A DNA stretch of 18,264 nucleotides from Heritagella sp051881655 (lineage in GTDB: Bacteria > Bacillota > Clostridia > Oscillospirales > Acutalibacteraceae). The first letter of the stretch is position 1; every line of letters begins with the position of its first letter. Location of the stretch: the NCBI GenBank assembly GCA_051881655.1, contig JBJEQH010000041.1, positions 1 through 18,264 on the forward strand, read 5' to 3'. Under the pieces are notes generated by a model. It was not told where the DNA came from. It saw only the letters and a list, made by a program, of their open reading frames with translations, and did not search any database. The position numbers were made by a program, and so were the translations under genes. Below are positions 6,828 through 13,495 of this stretch, in pieces.

Positions 6828-6904
6828 GATGGGATTTTGCAGTTTTTTCTTTCTCTTTTTTGTGGATTTTTGCCATATTCTTTTCCGTCTTCTCGGCTCC
6901 CACC

Positions 6905-6950
6905 AAAAAAGGACCGCGTCCCTCCCCGGTAAGGAGGAGGAACGCAGTCC
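6905..6950 (-). terminator. terminator of the leuCD operon
   Basis: On the minus strand GGACTGCGTTCCTCC (from 6950) pairs fully, with three G-U wobbles, with GGAGGGACGCGGTCC (ending 6911) around a 10-nt loop, and a run of six T follows. It lies 26 bases after the leuD stop codon. Confidence 0.88.
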
Positions 6951-6976
6951 CTGTTTTTCGAAGAAACAGCCGCTTT

Positions 6977-7459
6977 TTATTTCTCCATCGAATTGAGCAG
7001 GCCGCCCTTTTGGATGATATTCTGGATAAACGGCGGGAACGGCTGGGCCGAGAAGGTCTGGCCGGTGGTCACATCGGTGATCACACCGGTATCAAAATCC
7101 ACCTCGACCTCATCGCCGGCCTGGATGGCGGCCGAAGCCTGCGGGCACTCCAGAATGGGCAGGCCGATATTGATGGCATTGCGGTAGAAAATACGGGCAA
7201 AGGTCGTCGCGATCACGCAGGAGATTCCGCTGGCTTTAATCGCGATGGGCGCATGCTCGCGGGAGGAGCCGCAGCCAAAATTCTTATCGGCCACAATGAT
7301 ATCCCCGGGCTTTACGCGGGAGATGAACTCCTTGTCGATATCCTCCATGCAGTGCGAGGCCAGCTCGCTGTGCGAAGCGGTATTCAGATAGCGGGCCGGG
7401 ATAATCACATCGGTATCAATGTTGTCCCCATATTTATGAACGGTTCCATGGACTTTCAT
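6977..7459 (-). CDS. leuD: 3-isopropylmalate dehydratase small subunit
   Basis: Small (swivel-domain) subunit of the aconitase-type hydro-lyase that converts 2-isopropylmalate to 3-isopropylmalate in leucine synthesis. The 160-aa length fits the short bacterial/archaeal LeuD type. Family motifs are present: GDNIDTDVIIPARYL (11-25) and the substrate-loop motif FGCGSSREHAP (61-71), with S65, S66 and R67. It starts 30 bases after leuC on the same strand with GAAAGGGG as ribosome binding site, and ends at a strong terminator. The two subunits form the cytoplasmic heterodimer. Because leuA and leuB are not in the window, a related hydro-lyase role (homoaconitase, citraconate or dimethylmalate hydratase) cannot be excluded from sequence alone. 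Confidence 0.92.
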   Translation of the reverse strand: MKVHGTVHKYGDNIDTDVIIPARYLNTASHSELASHCMEDIDKEFISRVKPGDIIVADKNFGCGSSREHAPIAIKASGISCVIATTFARIFYRNAINIGLPILECPQASAAIQAGDEVEVDFDTGVITDVTTGQTFSAQPFPPFIQNIIQKGGLLNSMEK

Positions 7460-7489
7460 GGCAATTCCCCTTTCCTGTCTTGGCTGATT

Positions 7490-8755
7490 TTACAGTGCGG
7501 CCGGGTCGGTGATGTACCCGGTCACGGCGCTGGCGGCGGCCACCGCCGGGCTGGCGAGATAAACTTCCGATTCCACATGGCCCATGCGGCCCACAAAGTT
7601 GCGGTTCGTGGTGGAAATGGCGCGTTCGCCCTTCCCCAGAACGCCCATGTAGCCGCCCAGGCAGGGCCCGCAGGTGGGGGTGCTGACCACGGCGCCCGCC
7701 GTGATAAAGGTCTCGATCAGGCCCTCTTTCATGGCCTGCAGATAGATCTGCTGGGTGCCGGGGATTACGATGCAGCGCACACCGTCGGCGACCTTGCGCC
7801 CTTTCAGCAGCGAAGCCGCCGCGCGCAGGTCCTCCATGCGGCCGTTGGTGCACGAACCGATCACGGCCTGGTCGATCTTCACTTCTTTTTCGCCGATCTC
7901 GTCAATGGTACGGGTATTCTCCGGCAGATGCGGGAACGATACGGTGGGCCGCAGGGTGCTCAGGTCGATCACCACTTCGCGGGTGTACTCGGCATCCTCG
8001 TCGGCGGTGTACTCCACCGGGGTGCGGGTAAAGCGCCCTTCACAGTAGGCGCGGGTCACGTCGTCCACCGGGAAAATGCCGTTTTTCGCACCGGCCTCGA
8101 TGGCCATGTTGGCAATGCTCAGGCGGTCATCCATGGACAGGGCCGCCACGCCGTCGCCGGTGAACTCCAGGGACTGGTACAGTGCGCCGTCCACGCCGAT
8201 CTCACCGATCAGGTGCAGGATCACATCCTTGCCGCTGACAAAGCCCGTGGGCTTGCCCTTCAGGGTGACGCGGATGGCCGAGGGAACTTTGAACCAGGCC
8301 TTGCCGCTGATCATGCCGGCCGCCATATCGGTCGAGCCCACGCCCGTGGAGAACGCGCCCAGCGCGCCGTAGGTACAGGTGTGGGAATCGGCACCGATGA
8401 TGCAGTCGCCGGGGCCCACAATGCCCTGCTCGGGCAGCAGGGCGTGCTCGATGCCCATACGGCCCACATCAAAGAAGTTCTTGATGTCATATTTGCCCGC
8501 AAAATTCCGGGTCTGGCGGCACTGCTCGGCCGCTTTGATATCCTTGTTCGGGACGAAGTGGTCCAGCACCAGCGCAATGCGGTTTTTGTCGAACACGCTG
8601 CAGGCGCCGCACTTTTCAAACTCATTGATCGCCACGGGGCTGGTGATATCATTTCCCAGCACCATATCGAGCTTGGCCTCGATCAGCTGGCCCGCTTTCA
8701 CTTCCGGCAGACCGGCATGGGCCGCCAGGATTTTCTGGGTCATTGTCATTCCCAT
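7490..8755 (-). CDS. leuC: 3-isopropylmalate dehydratase large subunit
   Basis: Large subunit (421 aa) carrying the [4Fe-4S] cluster of isopropylmalate isomerase. The length matches the shorter archaeal/clostridial LeuC type rather than the roughly 465-aa enterobacterial one. Cluster ligands are C302 (GSCTNGR), C362 and C365 (TCGPCLGG). Other aconitase-family motifs are DHFVPNKD (65-72) and ADSHTCTYGA (122-131). AGGAGG lies 10 bases upstream of the ATG, and the MGMTMTQKILAAHAG start is typical of the family. It is transcribed divergently from the Crp/Fnr-type gene; a TATACT -10 box lies at 8814-8819. The upstream gap of 138 bases is too short for a T-box leader and none is visible. The oxygen-labile cluster fits an anaerobe. 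Confidence 0.94.
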   Translation of the reverse strand: MGMTMTQKILAAHAGLPEVKAGQLIEAKLDMVLGNDITSPVAINEFEKCGACSVFDKNRIALVLDHFVPNKDIKAAEQCRQTRNFAGKYDIKNFFDVGRMGIEHALLPEQGIVGPGDCIIGADSHTCTYGALGAFSTGVGSTDMAAGMISGKAWFKVPSAIRVTLKGKPTGFVSGKDVILHLIGEIGVDGALYQSLEFTGDGVAALSMDDRLSIANMAIEAGAKNGIFPVDDVTRAYCEGRFTRTPVEYTADEDAEYTREVVIDLSTLRPTVSFPHLPENTRTIDEIGEKEVKIDQAVIGSCTNGRMEDLRAAASLLKGRKVADGVRCIVIPGTQQIYLQAMKEGLIETFITAGAVVSTPTCGPCLGGYMGVLGKGERAISTTNRNFVGRMGHVESEVYLASPAVAAASAVTGYITDPAAL

Positions 8756-8813
8756 AAACGGAATTCCTCCTTATATTTCCCCAACGGGGTTTTCTTTTCC
8801 GGTTGTGTGATTT

Positions 8814-8819
8814 AGTATA
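8814..8819 (-). promoter_or_regulatory. possible -10 box of leuC
   Basis: The minus strand reads TATACT here, 58 bases upstream of the leuC start. The -35 at the usual spacing (8837-8842, TAGTTT) is weak and touches the left edge of the palindrome at 8843-8854, so activation or repression by a factor bound there is possible. A 4-bp CCCC/GGGG hairpin (8779-8789) lies in the leader. Confidence 0.45.
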
Positions 8820-8828
8820 GCGGATCCC

Positions 8829-8858
8829 TTGCGTTCAAACTATATCATATGATACAAT
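8829..8858 (+). promoter_or_regulatory. promoter of the Crp/Fnr-type gene, with palindromic operator in its spacer
   Basis: TTGCGT (8829-8834), an 18-base spacer and TACAAT (8853-8858) make a plausible promoter. TATCATATGATA (8843-8854), a perfect 12-bp palindrome, fills the spacer and touches the -10. Its position suits repression, probably autoregulation by the dimeric regulator encoded downstream, and it is also shared with the divergent leuC promoter. Confidence 0.55.
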
Positions 8859-8893
8859 TTATGGGAAACTTCGTTTTTTCGGGGGGATTTCCC

Positions 8894-9529
8894 ATGGAAA
8901 AGAATTTGCGGTCGGTGCTGCAGACCCTGGCCCCCACCCTGATCTACCAGCGGGGGTCGATGGTCTACTGGCAGGAGGATACGGCCGACCGGCTTTACTA
9001 CTTAAAAAAGGGGAGCGTGAAAATTTTTCTCACCTCCCCGGAGGGAGGCGAGCGCACCCTGCGGGTTCAGCAGACCGGCGGTGTGTTCGGCGAGGCCGCC
9101 TTTTTTGACGGCGGGCCCCGGATCAGCTCGGCCAAGGTGCTGGAAAAGTCGGAGATTGTGGCGGTCTCCCGCCAGGTTCTGCTCGATTCCCTGCAGAAAG
9201 AACCCGAACTGGCCCTGTACATGATGCGCGCCCTGAGCGCCCGGGTCCGGCTGCTCTCCAGCCAGGTGGACAGTCTGGCTTTTCTTCAGGCCGACCGGCG
9301 TCTGGCCCGTTTTCTGGCGGAGGCTGCCGGGGGAAACCGAACCCTGCCCCTGACGGACGAGGAACTGGGGGAACGGATCGGCGCTTCCCGCGTGACCGTC
9401 AGCCGCGCCATGAAAAAGCTGCGCGAAAAAGGGTGGATCCGCTCCTCCTACCGGGCCGTGGAGGTACTGGATCCGGACGCGCTGTTCGCCTATGCGGACG
9501 GAGAAGAGACGCCGCATATCCGTGCATAA
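8894..9529 (+). CDS. Crp/Fnr-family transcriptional regulator
   Basis: Regulator of 211 aa. It has an N-terminal cyclic-nucleotide-binding-like beta roll (about 13-100, with FGEAAFFDGGPRISSA at 65-80), a dimerisation helix (about 100-135) and a C-terminal winged helix whose recognition helix reads GASRVTVSRAMKKL. It contains no cysteine, so it cannot carry the iron-sulfur cluster of FNR, and there is no sign of haem ligation. The PRISSA segment has an extra residue relative to the RSA phosphate contact of cAMP-CRP, so cAMP binding is doubtful and the ligand is unknown. ATG 8894 was preferred over an upstream in-frame start at 8849 because GGGGGG (8881-8886) precedes it by 7 bases and the canonical fold starts there. 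It is followed after 48 bases by the PH-like membrane gene. Confidence 0.9.
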   Translation: MEKNLRSVLQTLAPTLIYQRGSMVYWQEDTADRLYYLKKGSVKIFLTSPEGGERTLRVQQTGGVFGEAAFFDGGPRISSAKVLEKSEIVAVSRQVLLDSLQKEPELALYMMRALSARVRLLSSQVDSLAFLQADRRLARFLAEAAGGNRTLPLTDEELGERIGASRVTVSRAMKKLREKGWIRSSYRAVEVLDPDALFAYADGEETPHIRA

Positions 9530-9530
9530 G

Positions 9531-9571
9531 CCCTCCCGTTTCTGCCATACTGAGAGAAAACAGACGGAGGG
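9531..9571 (+). promoter_or_regulatory. hairpin that masks the ribosome binding site of the PH-like gene
   Basis: CCCTCC (9531-9536) is exactly complementary to the ribosome binding site GGAGGG (9566-9571), and TCTG (9541-9544) extends the pairing with CAGA (9561-9564), leaving a small internal loop and a 16-nt apical loop. The hairpin starts 2 bases after the crp-type gene's TAA. Ribosomes finishing that gene could open it, which would couple translation of the two genes. Confidence 0.5.
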
Positions 9572-9577
9572 ATATGC

Positions 9578-9988
9578 ATGCTTTCTTTTTCTCCCGGGAA
9601 GAGAGAACAGCACCGCTGCCGGATGGAGAGCATCCTGCTGCTCTCTCTTCCCGCTCTTCTCCTGTGGGGCGCGGGCCTTTCTGCCTTTCTGCCGGTTTTC
9701 CTGGGCCTTGCAGCCATAACGGGCGGATGGCTGTTGCCCTTTCTCCTGGCGCTTTTCACGTTCCGCGTGGAAAACGAAGAGATTTTCTGGCAGAAGGGGT
9801 TCTTTTTTGTGCGCCGCGGTCGGCTGGCTCTGCCCCGGGTGTGCGCCCTTTCCTTTTTTCAGACTCCCCTGCAGAAAAAATGGGGGCTGGGCCTTCTCTC
9901 GCTGCGCACCCCCACCCAAACGGTATACCTGCCCTTTGTTCCCCTTTCCTGCGTTCAGGCACTGCGCACCCTGTGCCCGGGGAAATAG
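9578..9988 (+). CDS. small membrane protein with bacterial PH-like (DUF304/bPH2) domain
   Basis: Predicted 136-aa protein. Two closely spaced hydrophobic helices (about 18-36 and 39-61) form a membrane hairpin. The cytoplasmic tail (about 62-134) matches the bacterial PH-like pattern: a strand with VENEEIFWQKG, a basic strand (RRGRLALPRV), and the characteristic PLQKKWGLGLLSLRT segment in which a short helix packs before a strand. Full-length relatives (YdbS/YdbT-like) carry one or more such domains; this is a minimal single-domain version. The biochemical role of these proteins is unknown, with membrane or envelope stress functions suggested for some. Its GGAGGG ribosome binding site lies 6 bases upstream and is masked by a hairpin. 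It probably shares a transcript with the Crp/Fnr-type regulator. Confidence 0.75.
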   Translation: MLSFSPGKREQHRCRMESILLLSLPALLLWGAGLSAFLPVFLGLAAITGGWLLPFLLALFTFRVENEEIFWQKGFFFVRRGRLALPRVCALSFFQTPLQKKWGLGLLSLRTPTQTVYLPFVPLSCVQALRTLCPGK

Positions 9989-9997
9989 AGCCGCCCG

Positions 9998-10037
9998 AAA
10001 AAAGGACAGCCCCTTTTATAAAGAGGCTGTCCTTTTT
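9998..10037. terminator. bidirectional terminator
   Basis: AAAAA plus GGACAGCC (10004-10011) pairs with GGCTGTCC (10025-10032) followed by TTTTT, around a 13-nt AT-rich loop. It ends the PH-like gene from the left and the convergent minus-strand membrane gene from the right. Confidence 0.88.
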
Positions 10038-10048
10038 GTATGATTCTT

Positions 10049-10819
10049 TTATTCTTCCGTCTGGCCCGGTGTTCCGTCAATCAGGTGCTGCAGCAGCTCC
10101 TGACTGTCGGCGTAATATTCCTGCTTTCCGGCGTCATTCTCGTACTTGGTCCCCTCAATAATACGCAACGAAATCCGGCAGTCCGCAAACAGATTCTGCA
10201 GATCCTCCGATGTAATCCCCTCGTACCATTCCGAGGACAGCTCCGCCTCGCTCAGCCCTTTGCAGTCCTTCCAGGTGATGTACATATTCTCATAATCCGT
10301 GGCATCTTCCTCCGGTGTGGTTCCATCCAGATAAGCATACAGCCCCTCATCGGCCAGCCGCTCGAACGACGCCTCATCGCTGATAAAGATCACCGAATCA
10401 AAAGTGGACAGGTTGGCCGACAGCTTGGCCATGCCCGCCTGGGCCGCTTCAGCGGTCTGCGCATCGTCCGTCTCTCCGCCCTCGGAACCCAGTGCATAAT
10501 CCAGAACACTGATGGATACCTTGCCGTCGCCGTTCCGGTCTTTCCCATAAACGGACAATTGTTCACCGAGATTCTCCATTAAATCTCCGGCATAACCGGA
10601 CTTTGACAACATGACAATGGTGTAATCGGGCTTTACCTCGGTCACAACCCCATAAATCAGATACCCGCCGATGACGGCCACCAGAAGGCCGGCCAGCAGA
10701 TGGAGCTTGTGGTAATACCACCAGTTCTTCCATTTCTGTTTTTTCGTCATGGGGGCAGGCGCCTGATGCAGGGTATCTTCTTCGTTTTCCATATTCAGCA
10801 GTAAATGTTCTCTCGCCAT
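10049..10819 (-). CDS. single-pass membrane protein of unknown function with EF-hand-like loop
   Basis: Predicted 256-aa protein with a cytoplasmic acidic/basic N-terminus (about 1-38, ending KKQKWKNWWYYHKLH), one transmembrane helix (about 39-58), and an external domain of about 195 residues. Residues 94-101 (DRNGDGKV) match the D-x-N-x-D-G core of EF-hand/dockerin calcium loops. The Trp/Tyr/Lys stretch just before the membrane helix is familiar from hypothetical proteins of Clostridia, whose function I cannot name. The external part is acidic and contains one or two Cys. AAGGAG lies 10 bases before the ATG. The gene diverges from the two-component system 227 bases away and ends at a shared terminator. 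It could be an extracytoplasmic sensor, binding or stress protein; this is inference. Confidence 0.75.
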   Translation of the reverse strand: MAREHLLLNMENEEDTLHQAPAPMTKKQKWKNWWYYHKLHLLAGLLVAVIGGYLIYGVVTEVKPDYTIVMLSKSGYAGDLMENLGEQLSVYGKDRNGDGKVSISVLDYALGSEGGETDDAQTAEAAQAGMAKLSANLSTFDSVIFISDEASFERLADEGLYAYLDGTTPEEDATDYENMYITWKDCKGLSEAELSSEWYEGITSEDLQNLFADCRISLRIIEGTKYENDAGKQEYYADSQELLQHLIDGTPGQTEE

Positions 10820-10962
10820 AAGCCGGCCACTCCTTCACTCCGCTGCCGCAGTTTTTTATGCAATTAGTTTATCACAGAAAAATCCCGGGCGAATGAATAA
10901 AATGTAAATTCCCCCAAAAATTTTTGCCGTTCCGGGCGGCAGCCCGTAAAACCCATTTTTCA

Positions 10963-10991
10963 TGGCGGAACCATCCGGAATGTGGTAAAAT
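10963..10991 (+). promoter_or_regulatory. extended -10 promoter of the two-component operon with CGGAA direct repeats
   Basis: TGG directly before TAAAAT (10986-10991) makes an extended -10 element; no good -35 is present. Two CGGAA copies (10966-10970 and 10976-10980) are spaced exactly 10 bases apart over the -35 position, as OmpR-type regulators often require. The rest of the 10820-11046 gap holds a small CGGGC/GCCCG hairpin (10933-10946) and an AT-rich stretch (about 10855-10925) where the promoter of the minus-strand gene should lie, but I could not place it. Confidence 0.55.
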
Positions 10992-11046
10992 ATAAAGGAT
11001 CATTTCACGTTCCGGTCCGTACCGGGGCTGTTTAGGGGGATTCTTC

Positions 11047-11718
11047 ATGCTGAAAATTCTGATTGCGGAAGATGATTCGGAACTGCGGCAGCTTTTTTCC
11101 CATGTCCTGATCAAAAACGGATTTGCCGTAAAGGGAGTCAGCAACGGAAAAGAAGCACTGGATACTTTGCAGAAGGAGTACTATGACCTGATCATCTCGG
11201 ATATCATGATGCCCGTCATGGACGGTTATCAGCTGGTACAGAATCTGCGGGAAAGCGGCAGTACCATACCCGTTCTGATGATCACCGCCAAAGACGCTTT
11301 CGACGATATGCGCCTGGGGTTTCAGTCCGGGTCCGATGATTATATGGTCAAGCCCGTCAATGTCAACGAAATGGTGCTTCGTGTGCATGCTCTGCTCCGG
11401 CGGGCGCAGATGATTAACGAACGCCGTCAAACCATTGGGGGAACCGTTCTGGAATGCGACTCTCTGACGGTAACCACGCAGGGAGAGAGTACCGTTCTGC
11501 CTCAGAAGGAATTTATGCTGCTTTACAAAATGGTATCATATCCGGGGCGGATTTTTACCCGCCAGCAGCTGATGGATGATATCTGGGGATATGATTCCGA
11601 CAGTGATACCCACACGGTGGATGTCCATATTGGCCGGCTGCGGGATCGGTTCCGGCAGAATCCGGATTTTAAAATCGTCACCATGCGCGGAGTGGGCTAT
11701 AAGGTGGTGAAAACATGA
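11047..11718 (+). CDS. OmpR/PhoB-family response regulator
   Basis: DNA-binding response regulator of 223 aa. The receiver domain (1-118) has the acidic pocket E8/D9/D10, the phosphoacceptor D52 in SDIMMP, T80 and K102. The C-terminal winged helix (about 128-222) shows the family motifs EFMLLY, GRIFTRQQLMDDIWGY, THTVDVHIGRLRDR and RGVGYKV. It is phosphorylated by the kinase encoded immediately downstream, whose ATG overlaps its TGA (ATGA, 11715-11718), so the two are translationally coupled. Its own promoter carries CGGAA direct repeats that could be its binding site. Targets are unknown; the divergent membrane protein gene is the obvious local candidate. Confidence 0.95.
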   Translation: MLKILIAEDDSELRQLFSHVLIKNGFAVKGVSNGKEALDTLQKEYYDLIISDIMMPVMDGYQLVQNLRESGSTIPVLMITAKDAFDDMRLGFQSGSDDYMVKPVNVNEMVLRVHALLRRAQMINERRQTIGGTVLECDSLTVTTQGESTVLPQKEFMLLYKMVSYPGRIFTRQQLMDDIWGYDSDSDTHTVDVHIGRLRDRFRQNPDFKIVTMRGVGYKVVKT

Positions 11719-12770
11719 AAGCCAAAGAGACATTTGACCGGATCCGGAATCAAAAGCACGATCGTCTCAGCCTGCGGGTCCGGCTGACCATTCTGGTGGC
11801 GGCAGAACTGGTGGGCAGCATCCTGCTGGCGCTGGGGCTCTCGTATCTTCTGGACAGTCTGGTTCCCGCTTATCACCGCCTCCCCACGCTGGCCGAACTG
11901 ATTCTTCTCAGCTTTCTGATCGGAACAGTAGCCACGATCTTTTTGTCCCGGCTTTTCTTTGAACCCATCAAAAAGCTGTGCAAGGGCATTGAGAAAGTAG
12001 CCGACGGCGATTTTTCCGTGCGGCTGGAGACCCGGTCCGCTTCCAAAGAGATCAAAGAGCTCTACTCGGGCTTCAACTTAATGGTACAGGAACTGAGTGC
12101 CACGGAAATCCTGCAGACCGATTTCGTATCCAATGTATCGCACGAGTTCAAAACACCTATCAGCGCCATCGAGGGATATGCCACCCTTCTCTCCGACTGT
12201 TCAAATCTGGAGGAGGATCAGCGACAGTATGTGGAAAAGATCTGTCTGAACACCCGCCGGCTGTCCACATTGGTGGGGAACATTCTGCTGTTGTCCAAAA
12301 TTGAGAATCAGTCCATCCCCACTCCTCCCACGCGGTTCCGTCTGGATGAACAGATTCGTCAGTCCATCGTGATTCTGGAGCCGGAATGGGAGAAAAAAGA
12401 CATAGAATTCGATGTGGAAATGGATCGCATTTCCTTCAATGGCAGCGAGGCCCTGATGCGCCACGTATGGGATAATCTGATCGGCAATGCCATTAAATTC
12501 GATCCCCCGGGCGGCCTGGTCCGTATCCGGCTGCGGGAAGAGCCGGATGAGATCCGGTTCACCGTCGAGGACAACGGCCCCGGGTTGGCCCCGGAAGCAC
12601 AGAAGCATATTTTTGATAAATTCTATCAGGCGGATAACTCCCATAAAGAGGAGGGAAACGGCCTGGGACTGGCACTGGTAAAGCGGATTCTCTCCATTGT
12701 GGGTGGCCGCATTACGGCGGAGAACCGCCCGGAAGGTGGATGCCGCTTTACCGTTCTTCTCAAAAAATAG
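11715..12770 (+). CDS. membrane sensor histidine kinase
   Basis: Histidine kinase of 351 aa. Two transmembrane helices (about 23-48 and 60-82) are joined by a loop of only about a dozen residues, so there is no extracytoplasmic sensor domain. This is the layout of kinases that sense events in the membrane or through a partner protein. A HAMP linker (about 80-132) leads to the dimerisation/phosphoacceptor domain with H143 in VSHEFKTP, then the ATPase domain with the N box (WDNLIGNAIKFD, about 252-263), DNGPG (286-290) and GNGLGLALV (304-312). It partners the overlapping upstream response regulator. A strong terminator lies 16 bases after its stop. Confidence 0.95.
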   Translation: MKAKETFDRIRNQKHDRLSLRVRLTILVAAELVGSILLALGLSYLLDSLVPAYHRLPTLAELILLSFLIGTVATIFLSRLFFEPIKKLCKGIEKVADGDFSVRLETRSASKEIKELYSGFNLMVQELSATEILQTDFVSNVSHEFKTPISAIEGYATLLSDCSNLEEDQRQYVEKICLNTRRLSTLVGNILLLSKIENQSIPTPPTRFRLDEQIRQSIVILEPEWEKKDIEFDVEMDRISFNGSEALMRHVWDNLIGNAIKFDPPGGLVRIRLREEPDEIRFTVEDNGPGLAPEAQKHIFDKFYQADNSHKEEGNGLGLALVKRILSIVGGRITAENRPEGGCRFTVLLKK

Positions 12771-12785
12771 ATAAGCTGCTTTTCC

Positions 12786-12834
12786 AAAAAAGGAGAAAGA
12801 AGTCGCTTCAAAAACGACTTCTTTCTCCTTTTTT
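12786..12834. terminator. strong terminator of the two-component operon
   Basis: AAAAAAGGAGAAAGAAGTCG (12786-12805) is exactly complementary to the 20 bases ending at 12834, which finish in TTTTTT; the loop is 9 nt. The flanking A and T runs make it workable in both directions, although only the plus strand has genes leading into it. Confidence 0.92.
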
Positions 12835-12849
12835 CAACAATTGTTGAAA
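12832..12849. promoter_or_regulatory. 18-bp perfect palindrome upstream of the flavodoxin-ftsH operon
   Basis: TTTCAACAATTGTTGAAA is a perfect palindrome that begins in the T-run of the terminator and lies 95 bases before the first gene of the next operon. Its size and symmetry suit a dimeric regulator. It does not match the Fur, PerR, Rex or FNR consensus as I know them. No clear -35/-10 pair could be fixed between it and the gene; TTGATG (12855-12860) with TATCCT (12881-12886) has a 20-base spacer and is weak. Confidence 0.5.
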
Positions 12850-12880
12850 CTCAGTTGATGTTTGGTTGCTTTTTTCTCCG

Positions 12881-12899
12881 TATCCTGATAGAGAGGATA
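12881..12899. promoter_or_regulatory. short inverted repeat TATCCT/AGGATA before the flavodoxin-like gene
   Basis: TATCCT (12881-12886) and AGGATA (12894-12899) are inverted around 7 bases, 45 bases upstream of the start codon. It could be an operator near the transcription start or chance. Confidence 0.3.
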
Positions 12900-12943
12900 A
12901 AGCGCAAATCGAGCCGGATTTCCGGCAGAAAAGGAGGGCCCAT

Positions 12944-13453
12944 ATGCGGTACGAAATTGATTGCGTCAGCCGGACCGGTACCACCCGGAAGCTGGCCGAA
13001 GCGGTCCGCCCCCTGTTTCCGGCGGCGGAGACCCGTGTCGTGGATCTTCTCACCGAAACTCCCAACGGAACGGCCGATGTATACGTGCTGGTTTTCAGTT
13101 TCAACAAGGGAACCATTCCCCTGAAAATCATGGAACATCTGGACCGTCTGGACGGAAAAGTCATTCTCTCCCTGGTGACCTTCGGGGGAGGAGATTCCCC
13201 GGAATTCTGCCGGTACATCGAACAGAAACTCATGCCTTTTCTTCCCGATTCCTGTGACTACCGGGGAACGTATCTGTGCCGGGGAGCTTTTCCCGAAACG
13301 GTAATCGCCGAGGCGCAGGAAACCCTGCAGGAAAACCCGGATCATCTCTATGCCCGGATGGTATGGGAAAACAGCCGTTCTTCGGCCGGCCATCCCAACG
13401 GGCCGGACCAGGAGAGGGCCTGCACTTTTGTCCGAAAACACCTGCGGCTGTAA
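12944..13453 (+). CDS. flavodoxin-like protein
   Basis: Predicted 169-aa soluble electron carrier or reductase. The N-terminal strand runs straight into the FMN phosphate loop SRTGTTRK (9-16), close to the classical T/SxTGxT. Then come YVLVFSFNKGTIP (47-59) and KVILSLVTFGGG (72-83), which fit the second and third flavodoxin strands and flavin-facing loops. ATG 12944 was chosen over an upstream in-frame codon at 12866 because GGAGGG (12933-12938) precedes it by 5 bases and the first strand begins there. It is the first gene of the operon, 42 bases before ftsH. It is not evidently related to the flavodoxin-like gene at 1532-1957 beyond the fold. Partner and reaction are unknown. Confidence 0.8.
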   Translation: MRYEIDCVSRTGTTRKLAEAVRPLFPAAETRVVDLLTETPNGTADVYVLVFSFNKGTIPLKIMEHLDRLDGKVILSLVTFGGGDSPEFCRYIEQKLMPFLPDSCDYRGTYLCRGAFPETVIAEAQETLQENPDHLYARMVWENSRSSAGHPNGPDQERACTFVRKHLRL

Positions 13454-13495
13454 CGATTTTTCCCGAGAGGCCGCAAAAAATGAGGAGGGAGCCCC

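Noticed and set aside
6242..8815. 857-aa open frame on the plus strand opposite LacI, leuD and leuC
   Set aside because: It runs antisense to three well-supported genes. Its protein is rich in His, Gly, Gln and Ala with no recognisable domain, which is the usual shadow of GC-rich third codon positions.
8756..8893. Possible T-box or leucine leader peptide upstream of leuC
   Set aside because: The gap is only 138 bases, shared by two divergent promoters, and shows no T-box sequence, leucine-codon run or large leader hairpin.
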